In this document: positions 1-7,673 of the stretch, piece after piece
Layout: every line of letters begins with the position of its first letter
Position numbering within the stretch: position 1 is the stretch's first letter
NCBI GenBank assembly: GCA_021802585.1
Contig: JAJZRQ010000015.1
Span: 1-39,688, forward strand
Length of the DNA: 39,688 nt
Direction of reading: 5' to 3'
Source: Chloroflexota bacterium
GTDB lineage: Bacteria; Chloroflexota; Limnocylindria; Limnocylindrales; CSP1-4
The notes under the pieces: model-generated
What the model saw: only the letters and a program-made list of their open reading frames with translations
Told to the model about the DNA's origin: nothing
Databases searched by the model: none
Made by a program: the position numbers and the translations under genes

Positions 1-230
1 CCGGCCGAGCCGCGCTTCGGGGCCGGGGTCGCACGCCAGGCGGGGAAGGCGGTCTCCGCCGCTCGGACGGCCATCGCGACGTCGGCGGCGCCGCTCGACG
101 GGAACGTCCCGACGAGGTCGCCGCCGTCCGCTGGGCTCCGGCTCTCGAACGTCCGGCCGGTGACGGCGTCGATCCACGCCCCGGCGACGAAGTTGCGGCC
201 GCTGGCGGGCGCCGGCGGGGCGGGCGTCAT
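1..230 (-). CDS. Aldehyde dehydrogenase, N-terminal part (cut by window edge)
   Basis: The reverse strand from ATG at 230 reads about 76 residues of an aldehyde dehydrogenase N-terminus: FVAGAWIDAVTG, then a SPADGG segment, then an AVRAAETAFPAWRATP helix, which is the usual order for NAD(P)-dependent ALDHs. These enzymes oxidise aldehydes to acids with a catalytic Cys and Glu, but that domain lies beyond the window, so the substrate cannot be judged. It starts 13 bp after the thiolase stop and is probably the last visible gene of the same minus-strand operon. The ORF track does not list it because it is incomplete. Confidence 0.85.
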   Translation of the reverse strand, partial: MTPAPPAPASGRNFVAGAWIDAVTGRTFESRSPADGGDLVGTFPSSGAADVAMAVRAAETAFPAWRATPAPKRGSA

Positions 231-243
231 CGCGACCTCCGCC

Positions 244-1479
244 TCAGGCCCGCTCGAAGGCCATCGCCACGGACCCGCCCCCGCCGAGGCAGAGGGTGGC
301 GAGGCCGTACTGCCCTTCGCGGCGGCGGAGTTCGTGGAGGAGCGTCGCCACGATCCGGGCCCCCGACGCCCCGATCGGGTGCCCGAGGGCGATCGCCCCG
401 CCGTTCACGTTGACCCGGGCCCAGTCGAGGCCGAGCGCCCGCCCGTCGGCGAGGACCTGGGCGGCGAACGCCTCGTTGACTTCGATGAGGTCGTATGCGC
501 CGACCCCCAGGCCGGTCCGCTCCTCGAGCTTCCGGACCGCGGTGACCGGGGCGAGGAAGAGCCACTTCGGCGCCACCTCGGCCTGGGCGTACCCAACGAT
601 CCGGGCGAGCGGCGCGAGGCCGAGGCGCTCCACCGCCCGCTCCGATGCGACGACGGTGGCGGCGGCGCCGTCGGTGATCCCGGGGGCGTTGCCGGCCGTG
701 ACCGTCCCCTCCGTGGCCGCGCCGCGATCCGCGCCGTCGGGGAGCGGGAACACCGGCCGCAGGCGGGCGAGCGCCTCCGCCGTCGTGTCGCGGCGCGGCC
801 CCTCGTCGGCATCCACGACCGTCTCGCGGCCCTTCCCGTCGCGGACTGCGACCGGCGCCATCTCGGCGGCGAAGCGCCCTCCGTCCTGGGCGGCGATCGC
901 CCGCCGATGGCTCTCGAGGGCGAACGCGTCCTGGTCGGCGCGGCTCACCTGCTCCCGGATCGCGACCCGCTCGGCGTGGGTCCCCATGTGGCAGCCCTCG
1001 AGGGCGCACCAGAGGCCGTCACGGACGGTGGCGTCCACGAGCTCCCCGTTGCCCAGGCGGTAGCCGAACCGCGCCCCCGGGAGGAGGTACGGCGCCCGGT
1101 TCATGCTCTCCATCCCGCCCGCGACGACGAGCTCCGCATCGCCGGCCCGGATCTCCGCGGCGGCGAGCATGATCGCCTTGAGCCCGGAGCCGCAGACGCG
1201 GTTGATCGTCGTCGCGGGGGTCGCGTCCCGGAGACCCGCGGCGAGGGCCGCCTGACGAGCGGGAGCCTGGCCCGCTCCCGCCTGGAGGACCTGGCCCATG
1301 AGGACCTCGTCGACCTCGGCGGTTGCCGGGTCGAGCCCCGCCCGCTCGACCGCGGCCCGGATCGCGACCGCGCCGAGCTCGGTCGCCGGCACGCCGGCGA
1401 GCGCGCCGGCGAGCCTCCCGATCGGCGTGCGCGCGGCGGAGGCGACGTAGACGCGGCCGTTCGGGCCCGGATCGTGCAT
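244..1479 (-). CDS. Acetyl-CoA C-acyltransferase (thiolase)
   Basis: A 411-residue thiolase, the normal family length. It carries the nucleophilic-cysteine motif NRVCGSGLKA near residue 90, the GHPIGASGAR histidine block near residue 360 and the C-terminal CLGGGGS motif with the second cysteine. It condenses or cleaves acetoacetyl-CoA or 3-ketoacyl-CoA in the cytoplasm. It lies 9 bp behind an acyl-CoA dehydrogenase and next to a 3-hydroxyacyl-CoA dehydrogenase, so degradation of short acyl-CoA is the likely role. No Shine-Dalgarno is visible. TAGACT at 1486-1491 ends 6 nt before the ATG, but it overlaps the upstream stop codon. An acetyl-CoA acetyltransferase or a broader 3-ketoacyl-CoA thiolase both fit. 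Confidence 0.95.
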   Translation of the reverse strand: MHDPGPNGRVYVASAARTPIGRLAGALAGVPATELGAVAIRAAVERAGLDPATAEVDEVLMGQVLQAGAGQAPARQAALAAGLRDATPATTINRVCGSGLKAIMLAAAEIRAGDAELVVAGGMESMNRAPYLLPGARFGYRLGNGELVDATVRDGLWCALEGCHMGTHAERVAIREQVSRADQDAFALESHRRAIAAQDGGRFAAEMAPVAVRDGKGRETVVDADEGPRRDTTAEALARLRPVFPLPDGADRGAATEGTVTAGNAPGITDGAAATVVASERAVERLGLAPLARIVGYAQAEVAPKWLFLAPVTAVRKLEERTGLGVGAYDLIEVNEAFAAQVLADGRALGLDWARVNVNGGAIALGHPIGASGARIVATLLHELRRREGQYGLATLCLGGGGSVAMAFERA

Positions 1480-1488
1480 CCGCCGAGT

Positions 1489-2673
1489 CTACCCGCGGGC
1501 TCGCCCGAGGATCGCGTCGGCGACGATGCCGCGGTGGACCTGGTTCGTGCCCTCGTAGATCTGGGCGCCCTTCGCGTCGCGCATGAGGCGTTCGATCCCC
1601 GTCTCCCGCGCGTAGCCCGTCCCGCCGAAGAGCTGGACCGCGTCCGTCGCCACGCGCATCGCCGCGTCCGACGCCGTCCACTTCGCCAGCGACGCCGCGG
1701 TCGACACCTCCGCGCCACCGGCGCCCCGGTCGCGCGTCGCCGCCGCCGCCCGCGTGAGCGCCCGCGCGGCGGCGACTTCCCGGGCCATCTCCGCGATCAT
1801 GAAGCGGAGCCCCTGGAGCTCCGCGATCGGGGCGCCGTACGCCCTCCGCTCGCCGAGGTACGCGGCGGCCTGCTCCAGCGCCGACCGCGCGAGTCCCGTG
1901 CACGCGGCGGCGATCCCGATCCGGCCGTCGCCGAGCGCCGAGAGGGCGACCCGGTAGCCCTCCCCCTCCCCGCCGAGCCGGTTCGCCGCCGGGACCTCCG
2001 CACCGTCGAAGACGAGCTCCGCCGCCGGGCAGCTCCGGATCCCCATCTTCCGCTCGTGGGCGCCGAAGCGAAACCCCGGTGTCCCCTTCTCGACGAGGAA
2101 GGCCGTGATCGCCGCCGGGCCCCGCGCCGGGTCGAGCGTCGCGAAGACGAGGTAGCGCTCGGCGTCCGGCGCGTTCGAGATCCAGACCTTCGTGCCGGTG
2201 AGACGGTACGCCGTCGGCGTGTCGACGGGCCCGACCCGCTGCGCCCGGGTCCGGATCGCGGCGGCGTTCGAGCCCGCCTCGGGCTCGGTGAGGGCGAACG
2301 CCCCGAGGGCGGCGCCCGCCTGGAGAGCCGGCAGCCAGCGCGCCCGCTGCTCCTCGGTGCCCCAGCGGACGACGGGGTTCTGGTGGAGGACATGGACGGC
2401 AAGCGTCACGGCGAGCGCCATGTCGGCGGCAGCGACCTCCTCGAGGACGACGGTCCACGCGAGCGACGAGAGCCCGGCCCCGCCGACTTCCTCGGGGAAC
2501 GGCCCGGCGAGGAGCCCGAGGTCGGCCATCCGGGCCACGAGCGAGCGGTCGAACCGCTCCTCCTCGTCCCGCGCGACCGCGCCCGGGGCGACGACCTCCC
2601 GGGCGAACGCCCGCACCGTCCCGCCGAGGAGGCGGGTCTCGGGATCGAGGCCGGCGAACGCGTCGAGGAGCAC
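1489..2673 (-). CDS. Acyl-CoA dehydrogenase
   Basis: A FAD-dependent acyl-CoA dehydrogenase of 394 residues, the typical length, when started at GTG 2673. The ORF-track start at 2826 is rejected because its first 51 residues are serine/arginine-rich and overlap the upstream gene. Visible motifs are FALTEPEAGSNA (flavin/substrate loop), KVWISNA, the FGGTGYARE block and IYEGTNQVH, whose Glu is the usual catalytic base. It introduces the alpha-beta double bond of an acyl-CoA and passes electrons to ETF. The GTG lies 7 nt after the stop of the hydroxyacyl-CoA dehydrogenase with GGAG upstream, so the two are co-transcribed. Confidence 0.93.
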   Translation of the reverse strand: MLLDAFAGLDPETRLLGGTVRAFAREVVAPGAVARDEEERFDRSLVARMADLGLLAGPFPEEVGGAGLSSLAWTVVLEEVAAADMALAVTLAVHVLHQNPVVRWGTEEQRARWLPALQAGAALGAFALTEPEAGSNAAAIRTRAQRVGPVDTPTAYRLTGTKVWISNAPDAERYLVFATLDPARGPAAITAFLVEKGTPGFRFGAHERKMGIRSCPAAELVFDGAEVPAANRLGGEGEGYRVALSALGDGRIGIAAACTGLARSALEQAAAYLGERRAYGAPIAELQGLRFMIAEMAREVAAARALTRAAAATRDRGAGGAEVSTAASLAKWTASDAAMRVATDAVQLFGGTGYARETGIERLMRDAKGAQIYEGTNQVHRGIVADAILGRARG

Positions 2674-2680
2674 GCCGGCC

Positions 2681-3544
2681 TCAGCTCCGCGGGTAGGCGA
2701 AGAAGCCCGCCCCGGTCTTCTGCCCGAGCTTCCCGGCCGCCACGAGCTCCTCGAGGACGCGCGGCGGGCGGAAGCGCTCGTCGCCGAGGTCGGCGTGGAG
2801 GACCCGCATGATCCCGAGGACGACATCGAGGCCGATGAAGTCGGCGAGCCCGAGCGGCCCCATCGGGTGGTTGAGGCCGACCCGGGCGCCGGCGTCGATG
2901 TCCTCGGCCGTCGCGACGCCCTCCTCGAGCGCCCGCATCGCCTCGGCGAGGAGCGGCATGAGGATCCGGTTCACGATGAAGCCGGGGCGGTCGGCCGAGA
3001 CGATGACCTGCTTCCCGAGGTCGGCGGCGAGGGCGCGGACGGCGTCGGCCGTGGCATCGTCGGTCGCGCTCCCGCGGATGAGCTCGACGAGCGGCATGAC
3101 CGGCACGGGGCTGAAGAAGTGCATCCCGCAGAACGCCGGGCGGCGCGCCGGCGCGAGGGCCGCGGCGAGGCGGTCGATCGAGATCGAGCTCGTGTTCGTC
3201 GTGAAGATCGCCCGCCCGGGAGCGACGGCGTCGAGGTCGGCCCACAGCGCGCGCTTCAGGGCCTCATCCTCGAACACGGCTTCGACGACGAGGTCGGCCT
3301 CCGCGGCCGCGGCGAGCCGATCGGTGGCGGCGATCCGGTCGAGGATCGCCGTGCGGGCCGCGGCGTCGAGGCGGCCCTTCGCGACGGCCCGCTCGAGGTT
3401 CGCGGCGATCCGCTCGCGCCCCGCGGAGGCCCGCCCGCGGTCCGGCTCGTAGAGGTCGACCCGGCGGCCGGCGGCCGCCAGGACCTGGGCGATCCCGTGA
3501 CCCATGAGGCCCGCGCCCGCGACGAACGCCTGCTCGATCCGCAT
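2681..3544 (-). CDS. 3-hydroxybutyryl-CoA (3-hydroxyacyl-CoA) dehydrogenase
   Basis: A 287-residue NAD-dependent 3-hydroxyacyl-CoA dehydrogenase of the short Hbd type. The N-terminal Rossmann motif is GAGLMGHGIAQVLA, followed by TNTSSISI, then GMHFFSPVPVMPLVE with the catalytic His, and a C-terminal helical domain with GLNHPMGPLGLADFIGLD. It converts 3-hydroxyacyl-CoA to 3-ketoacyl-CoA. The true start is ATG 3544, where homology begins; the 84 upstream residues in the ORF track are low-complexity. TACCCT at 3552-3557 sits 7 nt upstream with no Shine-Dalgarno. MeaB ends 50 bp upstream, so the gene may have its own promoter inside the cluster. Confidence 0.94.
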   Translation of the reverse strand: MRIEQAFVAGAGLMGHGIAQVLAAAGRRVDLYEPDRGRASAGRERIAANLERAVAKGRLDAAARTAILDRIAATDRLAAAAEADLVVEAVFEDEALKRALWADLDAVAPGRAIFTTNTSSISIDRLAAALAPARRPAFCGMHFFSPVPVMPLVELIRGSATDDATADAVRALAADLGKQVIVSADRPGFIVNRILMPLLAEAMRALEEGVATAEDIDAGARVGLNHPMGPLGLADFIGLDVVLGIMRVLHADLGDERFRPPRVLEELVAAGKLGQKTGAGFFAYPRS

Positions 3545-3594
3545 GCCGTGGAGGGTACCGCGCCCGGACGGGCGCGGTACGCCCCGGTGTCGCG

Positions 3595-4695
3595 TCAGCC
3601 CCGGGAGGTCTGACGGCCCGCGTCCCGGCCCTCGGGCCGCCTGCCTGCGTCTCCGACGAGTGCTCCGAGGAGGCGATCGGCCGCGGCGTACGGGTCGAGC
3701 TCGTGGCGGACGACGGCGTCGAGCGTCTCCGCCGTGACGTCGGCGAGGGCCGGATCCTCGAGCCGCCGCCGCACGCGGTCCCCGAGGAGGGCCCACACGA
3801 GCGCCGCCGCGCGCGCCCGCCGCACGGGCGCCGGGCCGCCCTCCACCCCGAGCCCCTGCCGGTGCCGCTCGATCGCCGCGAGAAGCTCCGGCACGCCCTC
3901 GCCGGTCGTCGCGGTCGTGACGAGCACCTCGGGCCGCTTCGGGCCGGGGCGCGCCGGCGCGGCCGCGGGACCTCCGGACGCGGTCCGCGCGGTCGCCGTC
4001 GGGTCGGCCCCCGCGAGGCGCGGGCTCGCGGTCGCCGTGAGCATCGCCCGCAACTCGGCCGCGGCCCGCTGCGCCCCCGGCCGGTCACCCTTGTTCACGA
4101 CGACGACGTCGGCGACCTCGAGGAGCCCCGCCTTGATCGCCTGGACCTCGTCCCCCATCTCCGGCGCCTCGAGGACGACCGTCGTGTCGGCCGCCGCGGC
4201 GACCTCGACCTCGCTCTGGCCCGTCCCGACCGTCTCGAGGAGGATGAGGTCGAAGCCGGCGGCGTCGAGCACGGTCGCCGCCGCGACCGAAGCCGCCGCG
4301 AGGCCGCCGGCGTGCCCGCGGGAGGCCATGCTCCGGATGAAGACCCCGTCGTCCGCCGCGTACGCCTGCATCCGGACGCGGTCCCCGAGGATCGCCCCGC
4401 CGGTGATCGGCGACGATGGGTCGACGGCGACGACGGCGACGCTCCGCCCGCTCGCCCGGACCTCCCCGATGAGAGCCGCCACGAGCGTGCTCTTCCCGGC
4501 GCCCGGGGCCCCGGTGATCCCGACGAGGTGCGCGTCGCCGGCCTCGGCATGGAGCCGCCGGAGGGCCGCCTCGGCGACCGGCGTCCGGTTCTCGACCGCG
4601 GTGAGGAGCCGCGCGAGGGCCCGGCGATCGCCGCCGAGCGCCCCCTCGGCGAGGGCGGAGCCGCGCCTGGCGGCCTCTTCCCGATCGGCGGTCAC
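3595..4695 (-). CDS. meaB: MeaB/ArgK-type GTPase (methylmalonyl-CoA mutase chaperone)
   Basis: A 366-residue G3E-type P-loop GTPase, somewhat longer than usual because of an Ala/Pro-rich insertion around residues 245-260. Motifs are GAPGAGKST (Walker A), VDPSSP, ETVGTGQSE (switch II) and VNKGD for guanine recognition. MeaB protects adenosylcobalamin-dependent methylmalonyl-CoA mutase and gates cofactor loading and release. The neighbouring B12-binding subunit, which ends 23 bp upstream, supports this over an amino-acid transport role. The start is GTG 4695. No mutase catalytic subunit is present in the window. Confidence 0.93.
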   Translation of the reverse strand: MTADREEAARRGSALAEGALGGDRRALARLLTAVENRTPVAEAALRRLHAEAGDAHLVGITGAPGAGKSTLVAALIGEVRASGRSVAVVAVDPSSPITGGAILGDRVRMQAYAADDGVFIRSMASRGHAGGLAAASVAAATVLDAAGFDLILLETVGTGQSEVEVAAAADTTVVLEAPEMGDEVQAIKAGLLEVADVVVVNKGDRPGAQRAAAELRAMLTATASPRLAGADPTATARTASGGPAAAPARPGPKRPEVLVTTATTGEGVPELLAAIERHRQGLGVEGGPAPVRRARAAALVWALLGDRVRRRLEDPALADVTAETLDAVVRHELDPYAAADRLLGALVGDAGRRPEGRDAGRQTSRG

Positions 4696-4718
4696 GCGGC
4701 GGCTCCGGGCGCCGCGGC

Positions 4719-5123
4719 TCAGTCGAGGGCCCGGACGTTCGCCCGGATGAAGGCGGCCACGTCACCGATCGTCGTCCCCGGCCCGAAGACCGCGGCGACG
4801 CCGGCCTCGCGGAGGGCCGGCACGTCGTCGTCGGGGATGATCCCGCCGGCCGCCACGAGGACGTCCCCGAGGCCCTTCTCCCGGAGGAGCGCGCAGACCC
4901 GCGGCACGAGGGTCATGTGGGCACCGGAGAGGATCGACAGGCCGACGACGTCGACGTCCTCCTGGAGCGCCGCGGTGACGACCATCTCGGGCGTCTGGCG
5001 GAGGCCGGTGTAGACGACCTCGAAGCCCTCGTCGCGGAGGCCGCGGGCGAGGACCTTCGCGCCCCGGTCGTGGCCGTCGAGCCCGGGCTTCGCGATGAGG
5101 ACCTTGATCGGTCGATCGCCCAT
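4719..5123 (-). CDS. Methylmalonyl-CoA mutase cobalamin-binding subunit (stand-alone)
   Basis: A 134-residue B12-binding domain protein. It has [12 protein letters not shown], which contains the DxHxxG lower-axial histidine motif, GLSILSGAH in the middle and [10 protein letters not shown] near the C-terminus. This matches the small subunit of split methylmalonyl-CoA mutases or the C-terminal domain of fused ones. It would hold cobalamin for conversion of (R)-methylmalonyl-CoA to succinyl-CoA. The large catalytic subunit must be encoded elsewhere. TATCAT (5131-5136) ends 7 nt upstream of the ATG, suggesting a leaderless first gene of the operon. Another acyl-CoA mutase partner is possible. Confidence 0.92.
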   Translation of the reverse strand: MGDRPIKVLIAKPGLDGHDRGAKVLARGLRDEGFEVVYTGLRQTPEMVVTAALQEDVDVVGLSILSGAHMTLVPRVCALLREKGLGDVLVAAGGIIPDDDVPALREAGVAAVFGPGTTIGDVAAFIRANVRALD

Positions 5124-5130
5124 GCCCGGG

Positions 5131-5136
5131 ATGATA
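5131..5136 (-). promoter_or_regulatory. Putative -10 element for the B12-subunit/meaB operon
   Basis: TATCAT on the reverse strand ends 7 nt before the ATG at 5123, and no Shine-Dalgarno lies in between. Transcription would begin at or next to the start codon. It is one of a series of identical arrangements in this window. No clear -35 is visible. Confidence 0.45.
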
Positions 5137-5143
5137 GCCGCGG

Positions 5144-5344
5144 TCAGTGGTGCCGGTGCTGCGCGAAGTCGTAGGGCTGCGAGCCGCGGACCCCGCCGAC
5201 CGGCGAGTCGACCGCGTCGCGGCGCTCGTGCTCGACCTCCGTCTCGCGGCGCTCCCAGGCGCGCTCCCGCTCCGGGTCGCGCGGCCGGTGGAGCAGCGCC
5301 TCGATCCCCTGCCGGACACGACTCCCGACCGACGGCGTCGCCAT
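5144..5344 (-). CDS. Small charged protein of unknown function (66 aa)
   Basis: I do not recognise this protein. From ATG 5344 it reads 66 residues. After an N-terminal [14 protein letters not shown] helix comes a run extremely rich in Arg and Glu ([18 protein letters not shown]), probably a charged helix, and it ends in HRHH. GGAGG lies 9 nt upstream of the ATG, which supports real translation. The ORF track only shows it as the tail of a longer shadow ORF (5144-6430). It lies 20 bp upstream of the B12-subunit gene on the same strand. The His-rich end could bind metal, but that is speculation. Confidence 0.55.
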   Translation of the reverse strand: MATPSVGSRVRQGIEALLHRPRDPERERAWERRETEVEHERRDAVDSPVGGVRGSQPYDFAQHRHH

Positions 5345-5402
5345 CGTCAGATACCTCCAGCGCCCATCGTCGTCGCGGGGCGGGGTCCTGTCACGGGCCG
5401 AA

Positions 5403-5417
5403 GGGCGCGAAGCGCCC
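5403..5417 (-). terminator. Short GC hairpin downstream of folE
   Basis: A 6-bp perfect stem GGGCGC/GCGCCC closes a GAA loop, about 25 bp past the folE stop on the minus strand. There is no U-tract, so it is at best a weak terminator or an RNA-stabilising hairpin. Confidence 0.25.
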
Positions 5418-5442
5418 CGCCGGATGGGGCCGGGGCGACGGG

Positions 5443-6156
5443 TCAGGCGCCGGGCGCCGGCCGCTGGAGGTGGGCGAGGAACTCGGCCCGCGTCTTGTCG
5501 TTCGCCCGGAAGAGGCCCAGGACGTGGCTCGTCGTCATCACCATCCCGGGCTTCCGCACGCCCCGCATGACCGCGCAGAGGTGGGTCGCCTCGAGCACGA
5601 CGCCGACGCCCTGCGGTCGGAGGTGCTCCATGAGGAACTCCGCGATCTGGGCGGTGAGGCGCTCCTGCACCTGGAGCCGGCGGGCGTACATCTCGACGAT
5701 CCGCGGGACCTTCGAGAGCCCGATGACCCGCCCGTCGGGGATGTAGGCGACGGCCGCGGTCCCGAAGAACGGGAGGAGGTGGTGCTCGCAGAGGCTGTAG
5801 AAGGGGATCTCCCGGACGACGACCATCTCGGAGTCCGCGACGTCGAAGATCGCGCCGTTCACGAGCCGGGAGGGGTCGACGTGGTAGCCCGCCGTCAGCT
5901 CCGCGTACATCCGGTGGACCCGTCCGGGCGTGCCGACCAGGCCCTGACGGTCGGGTTCCTCGCCGATCTCCCGGAGGATCTCCCGGACGGCCGCCTCCAC
6001 GCGGCCCGCTGCGGAGTCCGGATGGAGCCGCGCCCCGCCCTCGATCGCGGCGGCGGAGACGAGCGCGTCGGGGCTCGGGCGCGGCTCGTCGCCGATCTCG
6101 GTCTCGATCTCGTCGACGATCGAGCGGACGTGGTCCGGGAGCGCGGGGCCGGTCAT
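5443..6156 (-). CDS. folE: GTP cyclohydrolase I (type IA)
   Basis: A 237-residue GTP cyclohydrolase I. It contains [15 protein letters not shown], the zinc-ligand motif [10 protein letters not shown], the family signature around [30 protein letters not shown], and HLCAVMRG with the second zinc cysteine. It converts GTP to 7,8-dihydroneopterin triphosphate, the first step to tetrahydrofolate (or biopterin). The ATG overlaps the stop of the upstream hydrolase homologue (ATGA), implying translational coupling. TACGAT at 6163-6168 also sits exactly 6 nt upstream, so a separate leaderless transcript is possible. The first 45 residues are a variable, acidic extension before the conserved core. Confidence 0.96.
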   Translation of the reverse strand: MTGPALPDHVRSIVDEIETEIGDEPRPSPDALVSAAAIEGGARLHPDSAAGRVEAAVREILREIGEEPDRQGLVGTPGRVHRMYAELTAGYHVDPSRLVNGAIFDVADSEMVVVREIPFYSLCEHHLLPFFGTAAVAYIPDGRVIGLSKVPRIVEMYARRLQVQERLTAQIAEFLMEHLRPQGVGVVLEATHLCAVMRGVRKPGMVMTTSHVLGLFRANDKTRAEFLAHLQRPAPGA

Positions 6157-7154
6157 CCGGGCATCGTAGCCCGGGCGGCCGTCGCGAGCACGGCTGCAGC
6201 GACCGCGTCGGGCTCGTGGCGGGCGAGGTCATGACCACGGGAGGGGAACGACGCGGCGAGGATCGGCGACCGGCCAGCGGCGGCCCGCTCCGTGGCGAGC
6301 GCGGCGAGCGCGGCGAGCCGCGTCCCGTCCGGGTCGCGGGCGACGAGCGCGGCAACGCGTCCCGTGACGCCGGCGAGGACCGCCCGCGGGTCGTGGTCCC
6401 ACATCGCCCGCACCGACCCGGCGAGCGCATGCGGGTGGATCGCGAGCTTCACCCGGCCGGCGGCCGTCTCGACGACCTGCGCCCGGGCCGCGCGCTCGCC
6501 GTCGGCGTCCCAGGTCGGAGGGTCGAACGCCGCCCGGTCGGCGAGCCACGCCGTCATCGAGACGAGCACCTCCGGCGGCTCCCCGATCTCGGCGAGCCAG
6601 TCCTCCGGCGTCGCGTCCGTCGCCGCCGCGAGGTCCTCCCACCCCCCGTCGACGAGGACGAGCCCCGCGCAGCGCTCCGCGAGGGCGCGGGCCGTCCACG
6701 CCGCGACGATCGCGCCGAGGCCGATCCCGGCCACGACGAACGGCGCCGGGACGTCCGCTCGACCGGCGGGTCCGGCGTCCTCCGCCGGGAGCAGCCCGGC
6801 GCCCTCGGCGACGGCCAGCGCGTCGCGGGCGAGCGTCCCGGGCTCGTAGCCCGTCGTCGGGGCGTCGGAGAGCCCGTGGCCGCGGAGGTCCATCGCGACG
6901 ACCCGGGCCGCGGCACGGAGCCGTCGCGCGACCGGCGCCCACGACCAGGCCGTCGAGGCGAGCCCGGGCACGAGGAGGACCCGCGCGGCCGCAGGCCCGT
7001 GCCGGGGCGCGCCCGACGCGTCCCAGTCGAGGAAGTGGATCCGCGTCCCGTCGTCGGCGGCGACGAGGAAGCCCCCCGGCTCCGCCGAGCGATCCGGCTC
7101 GAGCCGCGGCGGAGCCCCGAGCGGGGCGAGGCCGGGGCCGGTGAGGGCGTCCAT
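6153..7154 (-). CDS. Alpha/beta-hydrolase fold protein lacking the catalytic serine
   Basis: A 333-residue alpha/beta-hydrolase fold protein. It has the oxyanion strand [13 protein letters not shown] (about residues 60-72), the [10 protein letters not shown] turn typical of the family, and a C-terminal [11 protein letters not shown] histidine segment. The nucleophile elbow reads G-I-G-L-G (143-147), so the expected Ser/Cys/Asp at 145 is glycine, read directly from the DNA. Either it is not a hydrolase or it uses different chemistry. It overlaps folE by 4 bp and diverges from a metallopeptidase gene across 22 bp. I cannot infer a substrate. Confidence 0.85.
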   Translation of the reverse strand: MDALTGPGLAPLGAPPRLEPDRSAEPGGFLVAADDGTRIHFLDWDASGAPRHGPAAARVLLVPGLASTAWSWAPVARRLRAAARVVAMDLRGHGLSDAPTTGYEPGTLARDALAVAEGAGLLPAEDAGPAGRADVPAPFVVAGIGLGAIVAAWTARALAERCAGLVLVDGGWEDLAAATDATPEDWLAEIGEPPEVLVSMTAWLADRAAFDPPTWDADGERAARAQVVETAAGRVKLAIHPHALAGSVRAMWDHDPRAVLAGVTGRVAALVARDPDGTRLAALAALATERAAAGRSPILAASFPSRGHDLARHEPDAVAAAVLATAARATMPG

Positions 7155-7160
7155 CCGGCC

Positions 7161-7170
7161 CTACGATACC
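7161..7170. promoter_or_regulatory. Overlapping divergent -10 elements in a 22-bp intergenic gap
   Basis: The 10-mer CTACGATACC lies between two divergent start codons at 7154 (minus) and 7177 (plus). On the plus strand GATACC ends 6 nt before the ATG. On the minus strand TATCGT (7163-7168) ends 8 nt before the other ATG. There is room for only one RNA polymerase at a time, so the two promoters should be mutually exclusive and both transcripts leaderless or nearly so. Confidence 0.5.
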
Positions 7171-7176
7171 GTCGCC

Positions 7177-7605
7177 ATGCCGAAGCGCCGCCGCGGCCTC
7201 CCGGCCGCCGAGCTCGCCGCGATCCGCCGCCGCCGGGCGGCTCGCCACACGCGGTTCGAGAATCTCGTCGAGCGCGCCCTCGCCGGGATCCCGATGCCGT
7301 TCGCCGCGGCGCTCGACGAGGTCGCGATCGTCATCGCCGACGAGCCGTCGCCGCCGCAGCGCCGCGAGAACGGCCTGGCCCCCGACGAGACGCTCTACGG
7401 CCTCTACGACGGCACGCCGCGGACGGCATGGGGCGCCGACGACGTCCCGTTCCCCAACACGATCACGATCTTCCGGCTGCCCCTCGAGGAGGACTTCCCG
7501 GACCCGCTCGACCTCGAGGACGAGGTCCGGATCACGGTCGTCCACGAACTGGCCCACCACCTCGGGATCGACGACGACCGGCTCGGGGAGCTCGGCGTCG
7601 ATTGA
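7177..7605 (+). CDS. Zincin-like metallopeptidase family protein
   Basis: A 142-residue protein ending shortly after VVHELAHHLGIDDDRL, which holds the HExxH zinc motif followed by Gly-Ile-Asp-Asp. This is the layout of the small metallopeptidase family PF06262 (DUF1025-like). The N-terminus is Arg-rich and the middle contains a conserved-looking YGLYDG segment and PNTITIFRLPLE. I chose ATG 7177 over the GTG at 7141 because the latter would overlap the divergent gene. GATACC 6 nt upstream suggests a leaderless mRNA. No signal peptide is seen, so it is likely cytoplasmic. The physiological substrate is unknown for the family. Confidence 0.85.
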   Translation: MPKRRRGLPAAELAAIRRRRAARHTRFENLVERALAGIPMPFAAALDEVAIVIADEPSPPQRRENGLAPDETLYGLYDGTPRTAWGADDVPFPNTITIFRLPLEEDFPDPLDLEDEVRITVVHELAHHLGIDDDRLGELGVD

Positions 7606-7673
7606 GTCGGCGGCTGGCCGGGCGCGGGCGCTGGTTCCCGGACGACCCGCGGGACGGGCGGCGGCGGCCGGTC

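Noticed and set aside
160-2811. Long plus-strand ORF of 883 aa
   Set aside because: It is antisense to thiolase and acyl-CoA dehydrogenase. Its translation is Arg/Pro/Gly-rich with no motif, as expected of a shadow frame in very GC-rich DNA.
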